Part shown: in pieces, positions 29,490 to 39,442 of the stretch
How positions within the stretch are numbered: the stretch's first letter is position 1
Layout of the letters: every line of letters begins with the position of its first letter
From: Brumimicrobium sp964585545
GTDB taxonomy: Bacteria > Bacteroidota > Bacteroidia > Flavobacteriales_D > Crocinitomicaceae
Reading direction: 5' to 3'
Length of the DNA stretch: 64,000 nt
NCBI GenBank assembly: GCA_964585545.1
Contig: CAZPDT010000002.1
Coordinates: 62,001 to 126,000 of the forward strand
The notes under the pieces: generated by a model
Told to the model about the DNA's origin: nothing
What the model saw: the letters and a program-made list of their open reading frames with translations, nothing else
Databases searched by the model: none
Position numbers and translations under genes: made by a program

Positions 29490-30734
29490 ATGTTGTATTA
29501 TCTTTTTACTTACCTCGATCAATTTGATATCCCTGGAGCTGGTGTTTTTCACTATATCTCCTTTAGATCGGGTATGGCCTTAATTACTTCATTGATAATT
29601 TCAATCGCTTTTGGGAAAAGGTTAATCAATTTGTTGCGGAAGATGCAAATGGGAGAACAGGTGAGAGACCTTGGGTTGGAAGGACAGAAAGAAAAAGAAG
29701 GTACACCTACTATGGGCGGACTTATTATTCTTGGCGCAATCCTTATTCCCACCCTACTCTTCGCCAAGTTGCAAAATGTATATGTCCTCACGATGATTAT
29801 TGCTCTGGTGTGGCTTGGGACAATAGGATTCCTAGATGATTATCTGAAAATTATGCGTAAGAATAAAGAGGGTTTAGCCGGTAAATTTAAAATTATTGGT
29901 CAGATTGGAGTAGGAGTTATTGTAGGGGCTATCTTGTTTTTTCATCCCGATGTCACAGCACACAAGGAAGTGCCATTAAGTTATCAATTAAAAAGCGGAG
30001 AACATTTGGTTTCTGACCTTCACAATAATCCTGAAGGCAAAGATGTAAAATGGATTGAGACCCGTGACATGACGACCACTATACCTTTTGTTAAAAATAA
30101 TGAGATCAACTATGCTTGGCTTATGGGAGAGAAGGTTCATACATGGGGATGGCTTATTTTCATTCCTATTGTTGTATTTATTGTAATTGCAGTTTCTAAT
30201 GGAGCCAATATGACAGACGGATTAGATGGTTTGGCAACAGGTTCTTCGGCGATTATTGGAATTGCACTTGCAGTGCTGGCTTATGTAAGCTCTCATGTTC
30301 AATTTGCTGATTATCTCAATGTAATGTATATCCCAAGAGCAGAGGAGCTGGTTGTATTTATTGCTGCTTTTGTTGGGGCTTGTGTTGGGTTTTTGTGGTT
30401 CAATTCTTATCCCGCTAAAGTTTTTATGGGAGACACGGGCAGTCTTGCAATAGGTGGACTTATTGCTGTATTTGCAATTGCTATTCGAAAGGAATTATTA
30501 ATCCCTGTATTGTGTGGTGTCTTCTTAATTGAAAATGTTTCTGTAATTGTTCAAGTGGGGTATTTTAAACTGACTAAGAAAATTTCGGGTGTGGGTAAAC
30601 GTGTTTTCTTAATGGCTCCGCTACATCATCATTATCAAAAAAAGGGTATGCATGAAGCAAAAATTGTTGTCCGACTTTGGATTATCGGAATTCTGTTAGC
30701 AGTAATAACAATTGTAACATTAAAACTAAGATAA
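29490..30734 (+). CDS. mraY: Phospho-MurNAc-pentapeptide transferase MraY
   Basis: Integral membrane enzyme that moves phospho-MurNAc-pentapeptide to undecaprenyl phosphate, giving lipid I. About ten hydrophobic segments. Conserved blocks: EGTPTMGGLIIL, GFLDDYLKI (Asp pair), NMTDGLDGLATGSS (catalytic Asp region), NSYPAKVFMGDTGSLA and the HHH-type motif APLHHHYQKKG. At 414 residues it is longer than the ~360 of many bacteria because of an extra periplasmic loop around residues 155-215, a pattern typical of Bacteroidota. Directly abuts murD. Confidence 0.96.
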   Translation: MLYYLFTYLDQFDIPGAGVFHYISFRSGMALITSLIISIAFGKRLINLLRKMQMGEQVRDLGLEGQKEKEGTPTMGGLIILGAILIPTLLFAKLQNVYVLTMIIALVWLGTIGFLDDYLKIMRKNKEGLAGKFKIIGQIGVGVIVGAILFFHPDVTAHKEVPLSYQLKSGEHLVSDLHNNPEGKDVKWIETRDMTTTIPFVKNNEINYAWLMGEKVHTWGWLIFIPIVVFIVIAVSNGANMTDGLDGLATGSSAIIGIALAVLAYVSSHVQFADYLNVMYIPRAEELVVFIAAFVGACVGFLWFNSYPAKVFMGDTGSLAIGGLIAVFAIAIRKELLIPVLCGVFLIENVSVIVQVGYFKLTKKISGVGKRVFLMAPLHHHYQKKGMHEAKIVVRLWIIGILLAVITIVTLKLR

Positions 30735-32078
30735 TTGAAGGATAGCGCTAAAAATATCGTGATTCTAGGTGCTGGCGAAAGTGGAGTGGGCGCAGCGCTA
30801 TTGGCAAAAGCCAAAGACTTTGATGTTTTTGTTAGTGATTCAGGGATGATAAAGGATAATTTTAAAAAAGAGCTTATAGAAAACAATCTTGCTTTTGAGG
30901 AAAATGGACACACCATGGAGCGTATTTTGTCGGCAAATGAAATTATCAAAAGTCCAGGTATTCCAAATAGCAGTGCTTTAATTAAAGAAGTTAGAAGCAA
31001 GGGATTAGTGCCTATAAACGAAGTGGAATTTGCGTCTAGGTATACATCATCCAAACTGATTGCAATTACAGGAAGTAATGGAAAAACAACCACAACACAT
31101 TTACTTCATCATGTTTTGAAAAAAGGAGGATTATCTGTAGAAATGGGAGGCAACATCGGTGTGAGTATGTCCAGAAAAATCTTGAAGTCAAAGGCCGATT
31201 ATTATGTCATCGAACTCAGCTCATTCCAGTTAGAAGACATGTACGATTTTAAGGCAGATATTGCAATTCTACTCAATATTGTTCCCGATCATTTAGACAG
31301 ATACAACGGAAGTATTGAAGCTTATGGTAAGGCGAAAATGAGAATTATTCAAAATCAAACAGAAAGAGATGCTTTTATCTACTTTGCTGATGATCCACAA
31401 ATTCAAAAACAATTAAAGTCACATAAAATTAATGCAAGAACATATCCATTTTCTCTAGTTGATGATTCAGTTGAGGGTGGATTTTATAATAAAGAACAAC
31501 AAACAATAATCATAAAAAATAAATTAACTATGTCGATACATGATTTGGCCTTAAAAGGCATGCACAATGTCCAGAACTCATTGGCTTCTGGAATAACAGG
31601 AAGATTGGTTGAAATCAGAAAAGAGAGCATTCGAGAGAGCTTATCTGATTTCACAAATGTTGAACACCGCTTAGAATTTGTAGCAAAGGTAAATGGTATT
31701 GAATTTATCAACGATTCCAAAGCGACAAACATCAATGCCACTTGGTATGCTTTGGAGAGCATGACTGAGCCTACTGTTTGGATTGTAGGGGGAGTGGATA
31801 AAGGAAATAATTACGATGAGTTGCTTGAATTGGTTAAGGAAAAAGTCAAAGCAATCATTTGTATGGGAAAAGACAACGCCAAGATTATTGAAGCTTTTTC
31901 AGGAGTTGTAGAAACCATTGTAGAAACACAGTCTCCTATTGAGGCAGTAGGATATGGGTATCAATTTGGGAAAAAAGGAGAAACTGTATTGCTTTCACCA
32001 GCTTGTGCCAGTTTTGATCTTTTTGAAAACTATGAAGACCGCGGACAACAGTTTAAAAAAGCTGTTCGCTCACTGTAG
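30735..32078 (+). CDS. murD: UDP-N-acetylmuramoylalanine--D-glutamate ligase
   Basis: Adds D-glutamate to UDP-MurNAc-L-Ala. N-terminal Rossmann-type loop VILGAGESGVGAALLAKAKD, P-loop ITGSNGKTTTTHLL, ELSSFQLE, NIVPDHLDRY, FINDSKATN and the C-terminal LLSPACASFDLFENYEDRG. TTG start immediately after the mraY stop: the Rossmann strand begins at residue 6, so a later ATG would remove it. 447 residues, the normal length. The 72-nt space after it is the only real gap in this part of the cluster. Confidence 0.95.
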   Translation: MKDSAKNIVILGAGESGVGAALLAKAKDFDVFVSDSGMIKDNFKKELIENNLAFEENGHTMERILSANEIIKSPGIPNSSALIKEVRSKGLVPINEVEFASRYTSSKLIAITGSNGKTTTTHLLHHVLKKGGLSVEMGGNIGVSMSRKILKSKADYYVIELSSFQLEDMYDFKADIAILLNIVPDHLDRYNGSIEAYGKAKMRIIQNQTERDAFIYFADDPQIQKQLKSHKINARTYPFSLVDDSVEGGFYNKEQQTIIIKNKLTMSIHDLALKGMHNVQNSLASGITGRLVEIRKESIRESLSDFTNVEHRLEFVAKVNGIEFINDSKATNINATWYALESMTEPTVWIVGGVDKGNNYDELLELVKEKVKAIICMGKDNAKIIEAFSGVVETIVETQSPIEAVGYGYQFGKKGETVLLSPACASFDLFENYEDRGQQFKKAVRSL

Positions 32079-32150
32079 TCTTGACAAAACAGTGAATTAT
32101 TTTTCAAGGATAGAACCAAATTTCTATTAAACAGTAAAGGTGTAAAATAA

Positions 32151-33326
32151 GTGCAAAGTTTTCTCAAATATCTTAAAGGAGATAAAGTGATATGGATTGT
32201 AACCATCTTATTACTTTGTTTATCCATATTAAGCGTATATAGCTTTATTCCTATTCTTATTAAAGTAAGAGGAGGAACTCCATTTTCATATTTGTTTAAA
32301 CACATGTTGTATGTTGGTCTTGGTTTCTTTGCAATGTTTTGGATTCACAATAAAGATCCCAAATACCTGCAGAAGTCATCCAAGTTTATTTTTTATGTTG
32401 CTATTGCCTTACTCATCTTTACTTTTTTCTTTGGCTTAAGAATCAATGATGCAACCCGTTGGGTAAGGGTGCCAATTATTGGAATTACTTTTCAAAGTTC
32501 TGATTTTGCCAAGTTTGCGTTGGTGGTTTTCTTGGCACAGCGTTTAACAGTAAAACGAGGATATTTTGACTCTTGGAAAAAAAGTGCTTTCAGTTTTATG
32601 ATTCCCGTCTTTCTTGTTTGTGGCTTAATTGCTAAAGATAATTTTTCAACAGCAGCCATCTTGTTTTTAGTCGCTCTTTTGATTTTGTTTATTGCCCAAT
32701 TCCCTTTTTCAAAAATCCTTGGGATGATTGGAGCAGGGATTGCTTCGTTTGGTCTCATTGTTTTGGTCCATTTTGCCTTACCTGCATTGAATTTTTTACC
32801 GCGATTGGACACTTGGATTAATCGAATTTTTAGAGCCTATGGAGACCATGGACCTACAGTAGAAAACATGCAAGCCATTAATGCTAAACTGGCAATTTTT
32901 AATGGTGGATATACTGGTGTTGGCGTAGGGAATGGAGAGCTGAAACGCTATATACCTGAAGCCTACGCTGATTTTTATTACTCTTCTTTTGTTGAAGAAT
33001 TCGGATTAATAGGTGCTGTTTTTCTTATCTTTTTGTATTTGATTCTTTTCTATAGAATTTTTCGTATTGGGCTCAATGCCAAATCTCTTTTTGAAACGTT
33101 TACGTCAATTGGAATAGGCATTATACTCTTGTCTCAAGTACTCGTAAATATGCTGGTGTGTACAGGGATAATGCCTGTCACAGGTCAAATCATGCCTTTT
33201 CTTGCCATGGGAGGTTCTGCAATGGTTATGAGTTGCGTGGCACTGGGGATAATACAAAGTATAGCGAATAAAAACAATCCAAAGGACAATTTGTCTGAAG
33301 AATTAACCAAATCAAAAACAGAATGA
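32151..33326 (+). CDS. ftsW: Septal peptidoglycan glycosyltransferase FtsW
   Basis: SEDS-family polytopic membrane protein that polymerises lipid II at the septum with FtsI. About ten transmembrane segments. Conserved blocks: NDATRWVRVP, FQSSDFAKFALVVFLA, KDNFSTAAIL, the extracellular loop GVGVGNGELKRYIPEAYADFYYSSFVEEFGL (positions ~262-292, with the family's YADFIFS-like core) and TGQIMPFLAMGGSAMV. GTG start; the first ATG lies well into the first loops. ATGA overlap with murG. Confidence 0.95.
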   Translation: MQSFLKYLKGDKVIWIVTILLLCLSILSVYSFIPILIKVRGGTPFSYLFKHMLYVGLGFFAMFWIHNKDPKYLQKSSKFIFYVAIALLIFTFFFGLRINDATRWVRVPIIGITFQSSDFAKFALVVFLAQRLTVKRGYFDSWKKSAFSFMIPVFLVCGLIAKDNFSTAAILFLVALLILFIAQFPFSKILGMIGAGIASFGLIVLVHFALPALNFLPRLDTWINRIFRAYGDHGPTVENMQAINAKLAIFNGGYTGVGVGNGELKRYIPEAYADFYYSSFVEEFGLIGAVFLIFLYLILFYRIFRIGLNAKSLFETFTSIGIGIILLSQVLVNMLVCTGIMPVTGQIMPFLAMGGSAMVMSCVALGIIQSIANKNNPKDNLSEELTKSKTE

Positions 33327-34423
33327 GCATTAATAAAGTAATTATATCTGGAGGAGGAACGGGAGGACATATTTTTCCTGCAATTGCAATTGCAGATCAA
33401 ATTAGAAAAGAAGCCCCTGATACAGAAATTTTATTCATTGGTGCCGAAGGGAAAATGGAAATGAAAAAAATACCAGAAGCAGGATATAAAATTGAAGGAC
33501 TTTGGATCAGTGGTTTACAGCGAAAACTCAGTTTGAAAAATCTATTGTTGCCCTTTAAACTGTTGAGTGCATTGCTCAAGGCAAGAAAGATAATTAAAAG
33601 GTTTCAGCCAGATATTGCTATTGGAGTGGGAGGTTATGCGAGTGCTCCAACTTTAAAAGTTGCAAGCATGATGAAAATACCTACTGTTATTCAAGAGCAA
33701 AACTCCTTTCCAGGCAAGACCAATAAATACCTCGGAAGAACGGTCACTAAAATTTGCGTGGCTTACGAAAATTTAGAACGTTTTTTCCCAGCTGAGAAGA
33801 TTGTGTTAACAGGCAATCCTGTAAGAACAAAAGTTGTTCAAATAAAAGGATTAAAAGAGAAAGGAAGAGGTCATTTTAACCTTAATCCAAACAAGATGAT
33901 TGTTTTGGTTGTTGGAGGGAGTCTTGGTGCAAAAACACTCAATGAAAGTATTCTAGGACAATTGGACCGCCTTAGAGAAAATAATGTGCAAGTGATTTGG
34001 CAATGTGGCAGTTACCAATATCAAGAAATGAAGGAGAAAACAAGAGGGTTGGACATGACAGGGATTGTGCTTACAAAATTCATCAATGAAATGGAGTTGG
34101 CGTATGCAGCGGCAGACCTCGTGATTTCCAGGGCTGGTGCAATTGCCATTTCAGAGCTATGCATTATTGGAAAACCAGTCATTCTTGTGCCTTCGCCCAA
34201 TGTTGCTGAGGATCATCAAACGAAAAACGCTATGGCTTTGGTTAAAGACAATGCGGCAATTTGCATTCGAGATGCTGATGCAAGGACGCAATTGGTGTCT
34301 CGTGTTTTGGATTTAATTGCCGACAGTGAGGAGCAACTAAAGTTGGCTAAAAACATAAAAATAAAAGCCATTCCTAATGCTGCTGAACAGATTGTAAATG
34401 TAATTAATAAGGTGGTGTCATAA
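33323..34423 (+). CDS. murG: UDP-GlcNAc--MurNAc-pentapeptide-PP-undecaprenol transferase
   Basis: GT28 enzyme that turns lipid I into lipid II at the inner membrane face. N-terminal glycine loop SGGGTGGHIFPAIAIA, GVGGYASAP, QEQNSFPGKTNK, VVGGSLGAKTLN and the donor-binding ISRAGAIAISELCIIGKPVILVPSP followed by DHQTKNA. 366 residues, standard. The stop codon overlaps the murC start by one base (TAATG). Confidence 0.96.
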   Translation: MSINKVIISGGGTGGHIFPAIAIADQIRKEAPDTEILFIGAEGKMEMKKIPEAGYKIEGLWISGLQRKLSLKNLLLPFKLLSALLKARKIIKRFQPDIAIGVGGYASAPTLKVASMMKIPTVIQEQNSFPGKTNKYLGRTVTKICVAYENLERFFPAEKIVLTGNPVRTKVVQIKGLKEKGRGHFNLNPNKMIVLVVGGSLGAKTLNESILGQLDRLRENNVQVIWQCGSYQYQEMKEKTRGLDMTGIVLTKFINEMELAYAAADLVISRAGAIAISELCIIGKPVILVPSPNVAEDHQTKNAMALVKDNAAICIRDADARTQLVSRVLDLIADSEEQLKLAKNIKIKAIPNAAEQIVNVINKVVS

Positions 34424-35781
34424 TGAATTTTAACTATTCAAATATCTATTTCATTGGTATCGGAGGAATCGGAATGTCTGCTCTTGCTCGTTATTTTAAA
34501 CACAAAGGATATAAAGTTACTGGCTACGATAAATCAGCAACCAACTTAACGCACCAACTTATAGAAGAAGGCATCTCTATACATTACCAAGATCTTGGAA
34601 GTCAGGTCAAAACAATTGTTGGTAAAATTGAATCTACACTTGTCATAGTAACCCCTGCGGTTCCATCAAATATGGAAGAATTAACTTATTTAAAGGCATT
34701 GGGATATACCATTAAAAAACGTTCAGAAGTGCTGGGTCAAATTACAGCCCATTGGAAAACACTTGCTGTTGCAGGTAGCCATGGAAAAACCACAACCTCT
34801 ACAATGCTGGCCTACGTGTTGTCTAAAACAAAGGACAAGTGTAGTGCTTTTTTGGGTGGAATAAGTACCAATTTTAAATCCAATTTTATTTTGAATCCAG
34901 AAAGTCCCTGGATGGTGGTTGAAGCGGATGAGTACGACCGGAGTTTCCTGCATTTAAAGCCTTTTTCTGCCATTATTACTTCTACAGATGCAGATCATTT
35001 GGACATCTATAAGAACAAGGAAGCATTAATAGAAACTTTCGATGAATTTGGACATTTAATAGCACCCAAAGGAACAGTAATTTTACACTATTCTTTGAAC
35101 ATTTGTAATGATTTGCCTCGATTAACTTATGGCATAGGAGAAAAAATCCAAGCGGATTATCAAGGATTCAATGTTCAAGTTAGGAATGGTCATTTTGAGA
35201 TGGATGTTCAAACACCTTCCAAAACGTATAAAAATATTCAATTGGGATTGCCAGGAATACACAATGCCGAAAATGCACTTGCTGTAATTGCTATGTGTGA
35301 ATCGATAGGTATTCAATTGGATGATATTACAACTCAATTGTCCAATTTTAAAGGAGTTAAACGCCGATTTGAAACAATTGTTAGAAGGGGCGATTTGGTT
35401 TATATAGATGATTATGCACATCATCCAACAGCAATAAATAAGTTGTTAAATTCTATCCGATTGCTTTATAAAAATTGGCCGATTTATATCATTTTTCAGC
35501 CTCATTTGTACAGCAGAACTAGAGATTTTATGACTGATTTTGCTGAGGTGTTAAGTGGAGCAGAAAAGGTGTTTTTAATGCCCATATATCCAGCTAGAGA
35601 AGCACCTATTGAAGGGGTAACAAGTGAAGCCTTAGCAAAATCCATTAAAACAGAAGTCTGCGTATTGTCTGCCAAAGCTATTTTAGAGCAAATTAAATCG
35701 ATTCAATCGGGTGTGATTGTCACTGTAGGTGCAGGAGATATTGGACTTATGGTTGAACCAATACGCGAGTTGTTAACATGA
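34423..35781 (+). CDS. murC: UDP-N-acetylmuramate--L-alanine ligase
   Basis: First peptide-adding ligase of the pathway: joins L-Ala to UDP-MurNAc with ATP. Rossmann loop IGIGGIGMSALARYF, P-loop AGSHGKTTTSTML, VEADEYDRSF (metal-binding Glu), DADHLDIY, IDDYAHHPTAI and FQPHLYSRTRDF, all in the expected order. 452 residues, usual length. Overlaps ftsQ by 4 nt. Confidence 0.95.
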   Translation: MNFNYSNIYFIGIGGIGMSALARYFKHKGYKVTGYDKSATNLTHQLIEEGISIHYQDLGSQVKTIVGKIESTLVIVTPAVPSNMEELTYLKALGYTIKKRSEVLGQITAHWKTLAVAGSHGKTTTSTMLAYVLSKTKDKCSAFLGGISTNFKSNFILNPESPWMVVEADEYDRSFLHLKPFSAIITSTDADHLDIYKNKEALIETFDEFGHLIAPKGTVILHYSLNICNDLPRLTYGIGEKIQADYQGFNVQVRNGHFEMDVQTPSKTYKNIQLGLPGIHNAENALAVIAMCESIGIQLDDITTQLSNFKGVKRRFETIVRRGDLVYIDDYAHHPTAINKLLNSIRLLYKNWPIYIIFQPHLYSRTRDFMTDFAEVLSGAEKVFLMPIYPAREAPIEGVTSEALAKSIKTEVCVLSAKAILEQIKSIQSGVIVTVGAGDIGLMVEPIRELLT

Positions 35782-36575
35782 AAAAAGGATTAAAAATAGC
35801 GGCATTGGTTTTGTTTTTAGGAGCAGTCCTGTATTTATTAATTGCTTCCAATAAGAGTGCAGAAGAGCAAATATTAGGACCTCCTGCTGTATTTTTAACA
35901 GTTCAAGACGGTGTTTCATTATTGACAGAAAAGGAGTTAAAACAAGAGTTATACACGGCAGGACTATTTCGCAATGGAATGAAAAAGGCAGACTTGAATG
36001 AAGCCAAAATTGAAGCTTTTATTAATGAAATGGATGAAGTTTTATCAGCTCATGTTTACATGGATATTGACAATAAATGGAGCATAGAGTTGACCACTCG
36101 GCGGCCAATTGCAAGGATAATGAACAGCTCAATGAATGATTTTTACATCAATGCAGATTATCATTTGACCAGACTTTCTCCATATACCAAACCTAAAGTG
36201 CTCCCTTTTACGGGTATGGAACATCTTTTTGCTGCTCAGATGGACTATAAAAAAATAATTAACAATGATAGTTTGAAAACTAAATATAAATTGGATCAAA
36301 TGTATCATATTTCAAAGTATGTTTGTAATGATACGTTTTATAATTCTCAAATTGTACAGGTGCAATACACCAAAAAAGATGGATTTGTATTGATTCCAAG
36401 AGTAGGGAAACAAAAAATTATTTTTGGAGAAGCCTTATCAGACGAGATGGTTGAGAAAAAGTTTAAGAAATTGACCGTTTTTTATAATGATGTGATACCG
36501 TACGAAGGCTGGAATAAATATGAATCAATCAATTTGAAGTTTGAAAATCAGATTGTAGCAAAGAAAAGAAAATAG
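35778..36575 (+). CDS. ftsQ: FtsQ/DivIB-like cell division protein
   Basis: 265 residues. A short cytoplasmic tail, one membrane segment (IAALVLFLGAVLYLLIA, ~7-23) and a periplasmic part. The sequence is weakly conserved, as FtsQ is in Bacteroidota; LNEAKIEAFINEMDEVLSAHVY followed by W.IELTTRRPIARI resembles the end of a POTRA domain leading into the beta domain. The place between murC and ftsA is the standard one for ftsQ. It is expected to bind FtsL and FtsB in the divisome. FtsA follows 1 nt after the stop. Confidence 0.8.
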   Translation: MKKGLKIAALVLFLGAVLYLLIASNKSAEEQILGPPAVFLTVQDGVSLLTEKELKQELYTAGLFRNGMKKADLNEAKIEAFINEMDEVLSAHVYMDIDNKWSIELTTRRPIARIMNSSMNDFYINADYHLTRLSPYTKPKVLPFTGMEHLFAAQMDYKKIINNDSLKTKYKLDQMYHISKYVCNDTFYNSQIVQVQYTKKDGFVLIPRVGKQKIIFGEALSDEMVEKKFKKLTVFYNDVIPYEGWNKYESINLKFENQIVAKKRK

Positions 36576-36576
36576 A

Positions 36577-37848
36577 ATGTCGGAGATTATTGTAGGACTG
36601 GATGTTGGAACAACCAAAATTGCTTGTTTTGTTGGTCGTAAAAACGAACATGGAAAAATTGAAATTTTATCTATGGGAAAGGCGGACTCTCATGGGGTGA
36701 CTCGTGGTGTGGTTTCAAACATCGAGAAAACTGTTATTGCAATCAAAGAGGCTGTTACCAAAGCTCAAGATAATGTTGAAGGAGATTTAACTATTGGTCG
36801 TGTCAATGTTGGAATTGCGGGTCAACATATTAAAAGTCTTCAACATCGAGGGATGTACACGCGTGAATCTAATCTTGAGGAAATTGCACAGAAAGATATC
36901 GATATGCTTATCGATAATATGTACAAACTGGTAATGGAGCCTGGAGAAGAGATTATCCACGTTCTTCCCCAAGAGTACATTATCGATGATGAAAAAGGAA
37001 TTATTGACCCAATTGGTATGGAAGGCATTCGGTTAGAAGCCAATTTCCATATTATTACGGGAAAGATTGCTGCCGCTAAAAACATTCAAAAGTGCATTCA
37101 TAGAGCAGAAATTGAAGTGGAGGAAACCATCCTTGAACCTTTGGCGAGTGCTCAAGCTGTTTTGTCTGATGAAGAAAAAGAAGCAGGAGTTGTTTTGGTT
37201 GATATTGGTGGAGGAACAACAGATATGGCAATTTTCCACGAAGGTATAATTCGACATACTGCCGTAATTCCATTTGGTGGAAAAGCAATTACAGATGATA
37301 TTAAAGAAGGATGTACCATCTTACAACGTCAGGCAGAAACATTAAAAATGAAATTTGGAAGTGCATTGGCCAGTGAAAGTCAGGAGAATGAAGTGGTTTG
37401 TATTCCTGGATTAAGAGGACGCGCACCAAAAGAAATTTCAATTAAGAATTTATCGGGGATTATTCAAGCTCGAATGGAAGAAATCATTGAGCATATTTAT
37501 TATGAAATTAAAAATTCTGGATACGAAAGAAAATTAATTGGAGGAATTGTTGTAACAGGAGGGGGAGCAGAATTAAACAACATCAACCAGCTTTTTGAAT
37601 ATGTTACAGGAATGGATACAAGAGTAGGCTATCCTAACGAACACATTGGAAAATCTAATATAGAGGAAGTTTTAACAAGCCCAATGTATGCAACAGGAAT
37701 AGGATTAGTGCTCAAAGGATTTGAATCAGAAGAACGCAACAAACGTTCAGAAGATACAATAAAAACCCATTCAAAGCGAACGAAAGGGTCGTTCTTTGAC
37801 AAACTACTGGATAAAGGAAAACGGTGGTTTGAAGAAGATGTAGAATAA
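36577..37848 (+). CDS. ftsA: Cell division protein FtsA
   Basis: Actin-like ATPase that tethers FtsZ to the membrane. Phosphate-1 loop VGLDVGTTKIACFVG (4-18), the SHS2/1C region (GRVNVGIAGQHIKSL), phosphate-2 VLVDIGGGTTDMAIF (~206-220) and adenosine motif GGIVVTGGGAELNNI. The C-terminal FFDKLLDKGKRWFEEDVE can form the amphipathic membrane-targeting helix. 423 residues. Followed after 27 nt by ftsZ. Confidence 0.95.
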   Translation: MSEIIVGLDVGTTKIACFVGRKNEHGKIEILSMGKADSHGVTRGVVSNIEKTVIAIKEAVTKAQDNVEGDLTIGRVNVGIAGQHIKSLQHRGMYTRESNLEEIAQKDIDMLIDNMYKLVMEPGEEIIHVLPQEYIIDDEKGIIDPIGMEGIRLEANFHIITGKIAAAKNIQKCIHRAEIEVEETILEPLASAQAVLSDEEKEAGVVLVDIGGGTTDMAIFHEGIIRHTAVIPFGGKAITDDIKEGCTILQRQAETLKMKFGSALASESQENEVVCIPGLRGRAPKEISIKNLSGIIQARMEEIIEHIYYEIKNSGYERKLIGGIVVTGGGAELNNINQLFEYVTGMDTRVGYPNEHIGKSNIEEVLTSPMYATGIGLVLKGFESEERNKRSEDTIKTHSKRTKGSFFDKLLDKGKRWFEEDVE

Positions 37849-37875
37849 ATTAGACAACCAATAAACTAAAATAAA

Positions 37876-39432
37876 ATGGAATTTGATATCCCAAAAGACC
37901 AATCTTCAATCATCAAAGTTGTTGGTGTAGGAGGCGGAGGAAGCAACGCAGTAACGCATATGTATAATCAAGGTTTTGCGGGTGTAGACTTTATCGTTTG
38001 CAATACCGACAAGCAAGCACTGGATGCCTCTACTGTTCCGTGTAAGATTCAACTTGGTGCTTCACTTACTGATGGGCGAGGAGCTGGAACAATCCCTGAG
38101 ATTGGGATGAATGCAGCGATAGAAAACATTGATGATATAAAGGAAATACTCAGCAACAATACAAAAATGGTATTTGTTACCGCAGGTATGGGCGGTGGAA
38201 CTGGAACAGGAGCTGCTCCAGTGATTTCAAGAGCCGCACGTGATTTGGGGATTCTTACCGTAGGTATTGTTACAGTTCCTTTTAATTTTGAAGGCCGAAA
38301 AAGACGCCAACAAGCTGAGGAAGGACTTAATAATATGAGGGAAAGCGTAGATACTTTGTTGATCATAAACAATGAACGTTTACGGGAAATCTATGGCAAT
38401 TTAACTTTGGGCAATGCTTTTGCTCAAGCTGATGAGGTACTCTCTTCTGCTGCTAAAGGAATTGCAGATGTTATCTCTGTAACAGGAGCCATTAATGTTG
38501 ATTTTAACGATGTAAATACTGTAATGAAAGATAGTGGCGTTGCTGTAATGGGAACTGCTGTTAGTGAAGGTGATAATCGGGCAATTGAAGCAGTTCAGTC
38601 TGCTTTATCATCACCTCTGCTTAATGATAATGACATCGAAGGCGCAAAATATGTGTTGTTGAACATCACTTATGGCAATAATGAAGTATTGATGGACGAA
38701 ATTGCTGACATTACCGATTATATCCAAGATGAGGCGGGTTCTACCGCTGATGTTGTTTGGGGACACGGACTTGACGAATCACTTGGAGATGGATTGTGCG
38801 TTACAATTATTGCCACAGGATTTCAGCAAACACCTGTAACTGGATTTGAAAAAGCTCCTGAAAGAAAGGTGCAAATGCTAGAAGACGACACTAAAAAAGA
38901 AATTACAACTCCGTTAACAAAGGCAGTTGCAGAAAATAAGTATGAAGCACCTAAAGAGGAAGAGCCTTATTTGAAGTTTGATGAAAAGGAATCAACTGAA
39001 ACTGCAGAGGCTTCAACAATGAATTGGGATATTCAATCTTCTAAAGATACTGAGAATACAAAGTCTCAATCAGAGGAAACAACAGCCAATGTTAAAGAAG
39101 ATGAGGTGAAGAGATATTACCTGGAAGATGATATGGAGACCGATACTTCTTTTCAAAACAATACAAAAGCACATGAGTTAACAAAAGAGGAGCAGCAAAG
39201 AAGAAGTGAGGAAAGAATGAATCGCATTCGGGATTATACTTCTCATTTAAATACTGCTGAAGGATTGAACGAATTGGAGAAGGAGCCTGCATTCAAACGC
39301 AGAAAAATTGAACTTGAAGATGATATTAGCTCTTCTGATGATGACCGTTCTCGATTTGAGGTTTCTGGAAATAAAGACAATGATTCTGGTTTAAGGGACA
39401 CTAACTCCTTTTTACATGATAATGTAGACTAA
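37876..39432 (+). CDS. ftsZ: Cell division protein FtsZ
   Basis: Tubulin-like GTPase that forms the Z-ring. GVGGGGSNAVTHM (17-29), tubulin signature GGGTGTGAAP (106-115), PFNFEGRKRRQQAEEGL and NVDFNDVNTVMKDSG (T7 loop). The GTPase body ends near residue 325. A long acidic, Glu/Thr/Ser-rich linker (~330-500) and a C-terminal peptide ending NSFLHDNVD follow, giving 518 residues against ~380 in E. coli; long linkers are normal in Bacteroidota. The end peptide probably binds FtsA, by analogy. Confidence 0.96.
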   Translation: MEFDIPKDQSSIIKVVGVGGGGSNAVTHMYNQGFAGVDFIVCNTDKQALDASTVPCKIQLGASLTDGRGAGTIPEIGMNAAIENIDDIKEILSNNTKMVFVTAGMGGGTGTGAAPVISRAARDLGILTVGIVTVPFNFEGRKRRQQAEEGLNNMRESVDTLLIINNERLREIYGNLTLGNAFAQADEVLSSAAKGIADVISVTGAINVDFNDVNTVMKDSGVAVMGTAVSEGDNRAIEAVQSALSSPLLNDNDIEGAKYVLLNITYGNNEVLMDEIADITDYIQDEAGSTADVVWGHGLDESLGDGLCVTIIATGFQQTPVTGFEKAPERKVQMLEDDTKKEITTPLTKAVAENKYEAPKEEEPYLKFDEKESTETAEASTMNWDIQSSKDTENTKSQSEETTANVKEDEVKRYYLEDDMETDTSFQNNTKAHELTKEEQQRRSEERMNRIRDYTSHLNTAEGLNELEKEPAFKRRKIELEDDISSSDDDRSRFEVSGNKDNDSGLRDTNSFLHDNVD

Positions 39433-39442
39433 TTTTTTAACA

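Noticed and set aside
29490..30734. Missing murF between murE and mraY read as a deletion
   Set aside because: Genes abut with 1-nt spacing and no scar; separate murF is, as far as I know, usual in this phylum.
36840..37288. Several minus-strand open frames inside ftsA
   Set aside because: Overlap a strongly conserved gene on the other strand and resemble nothing.
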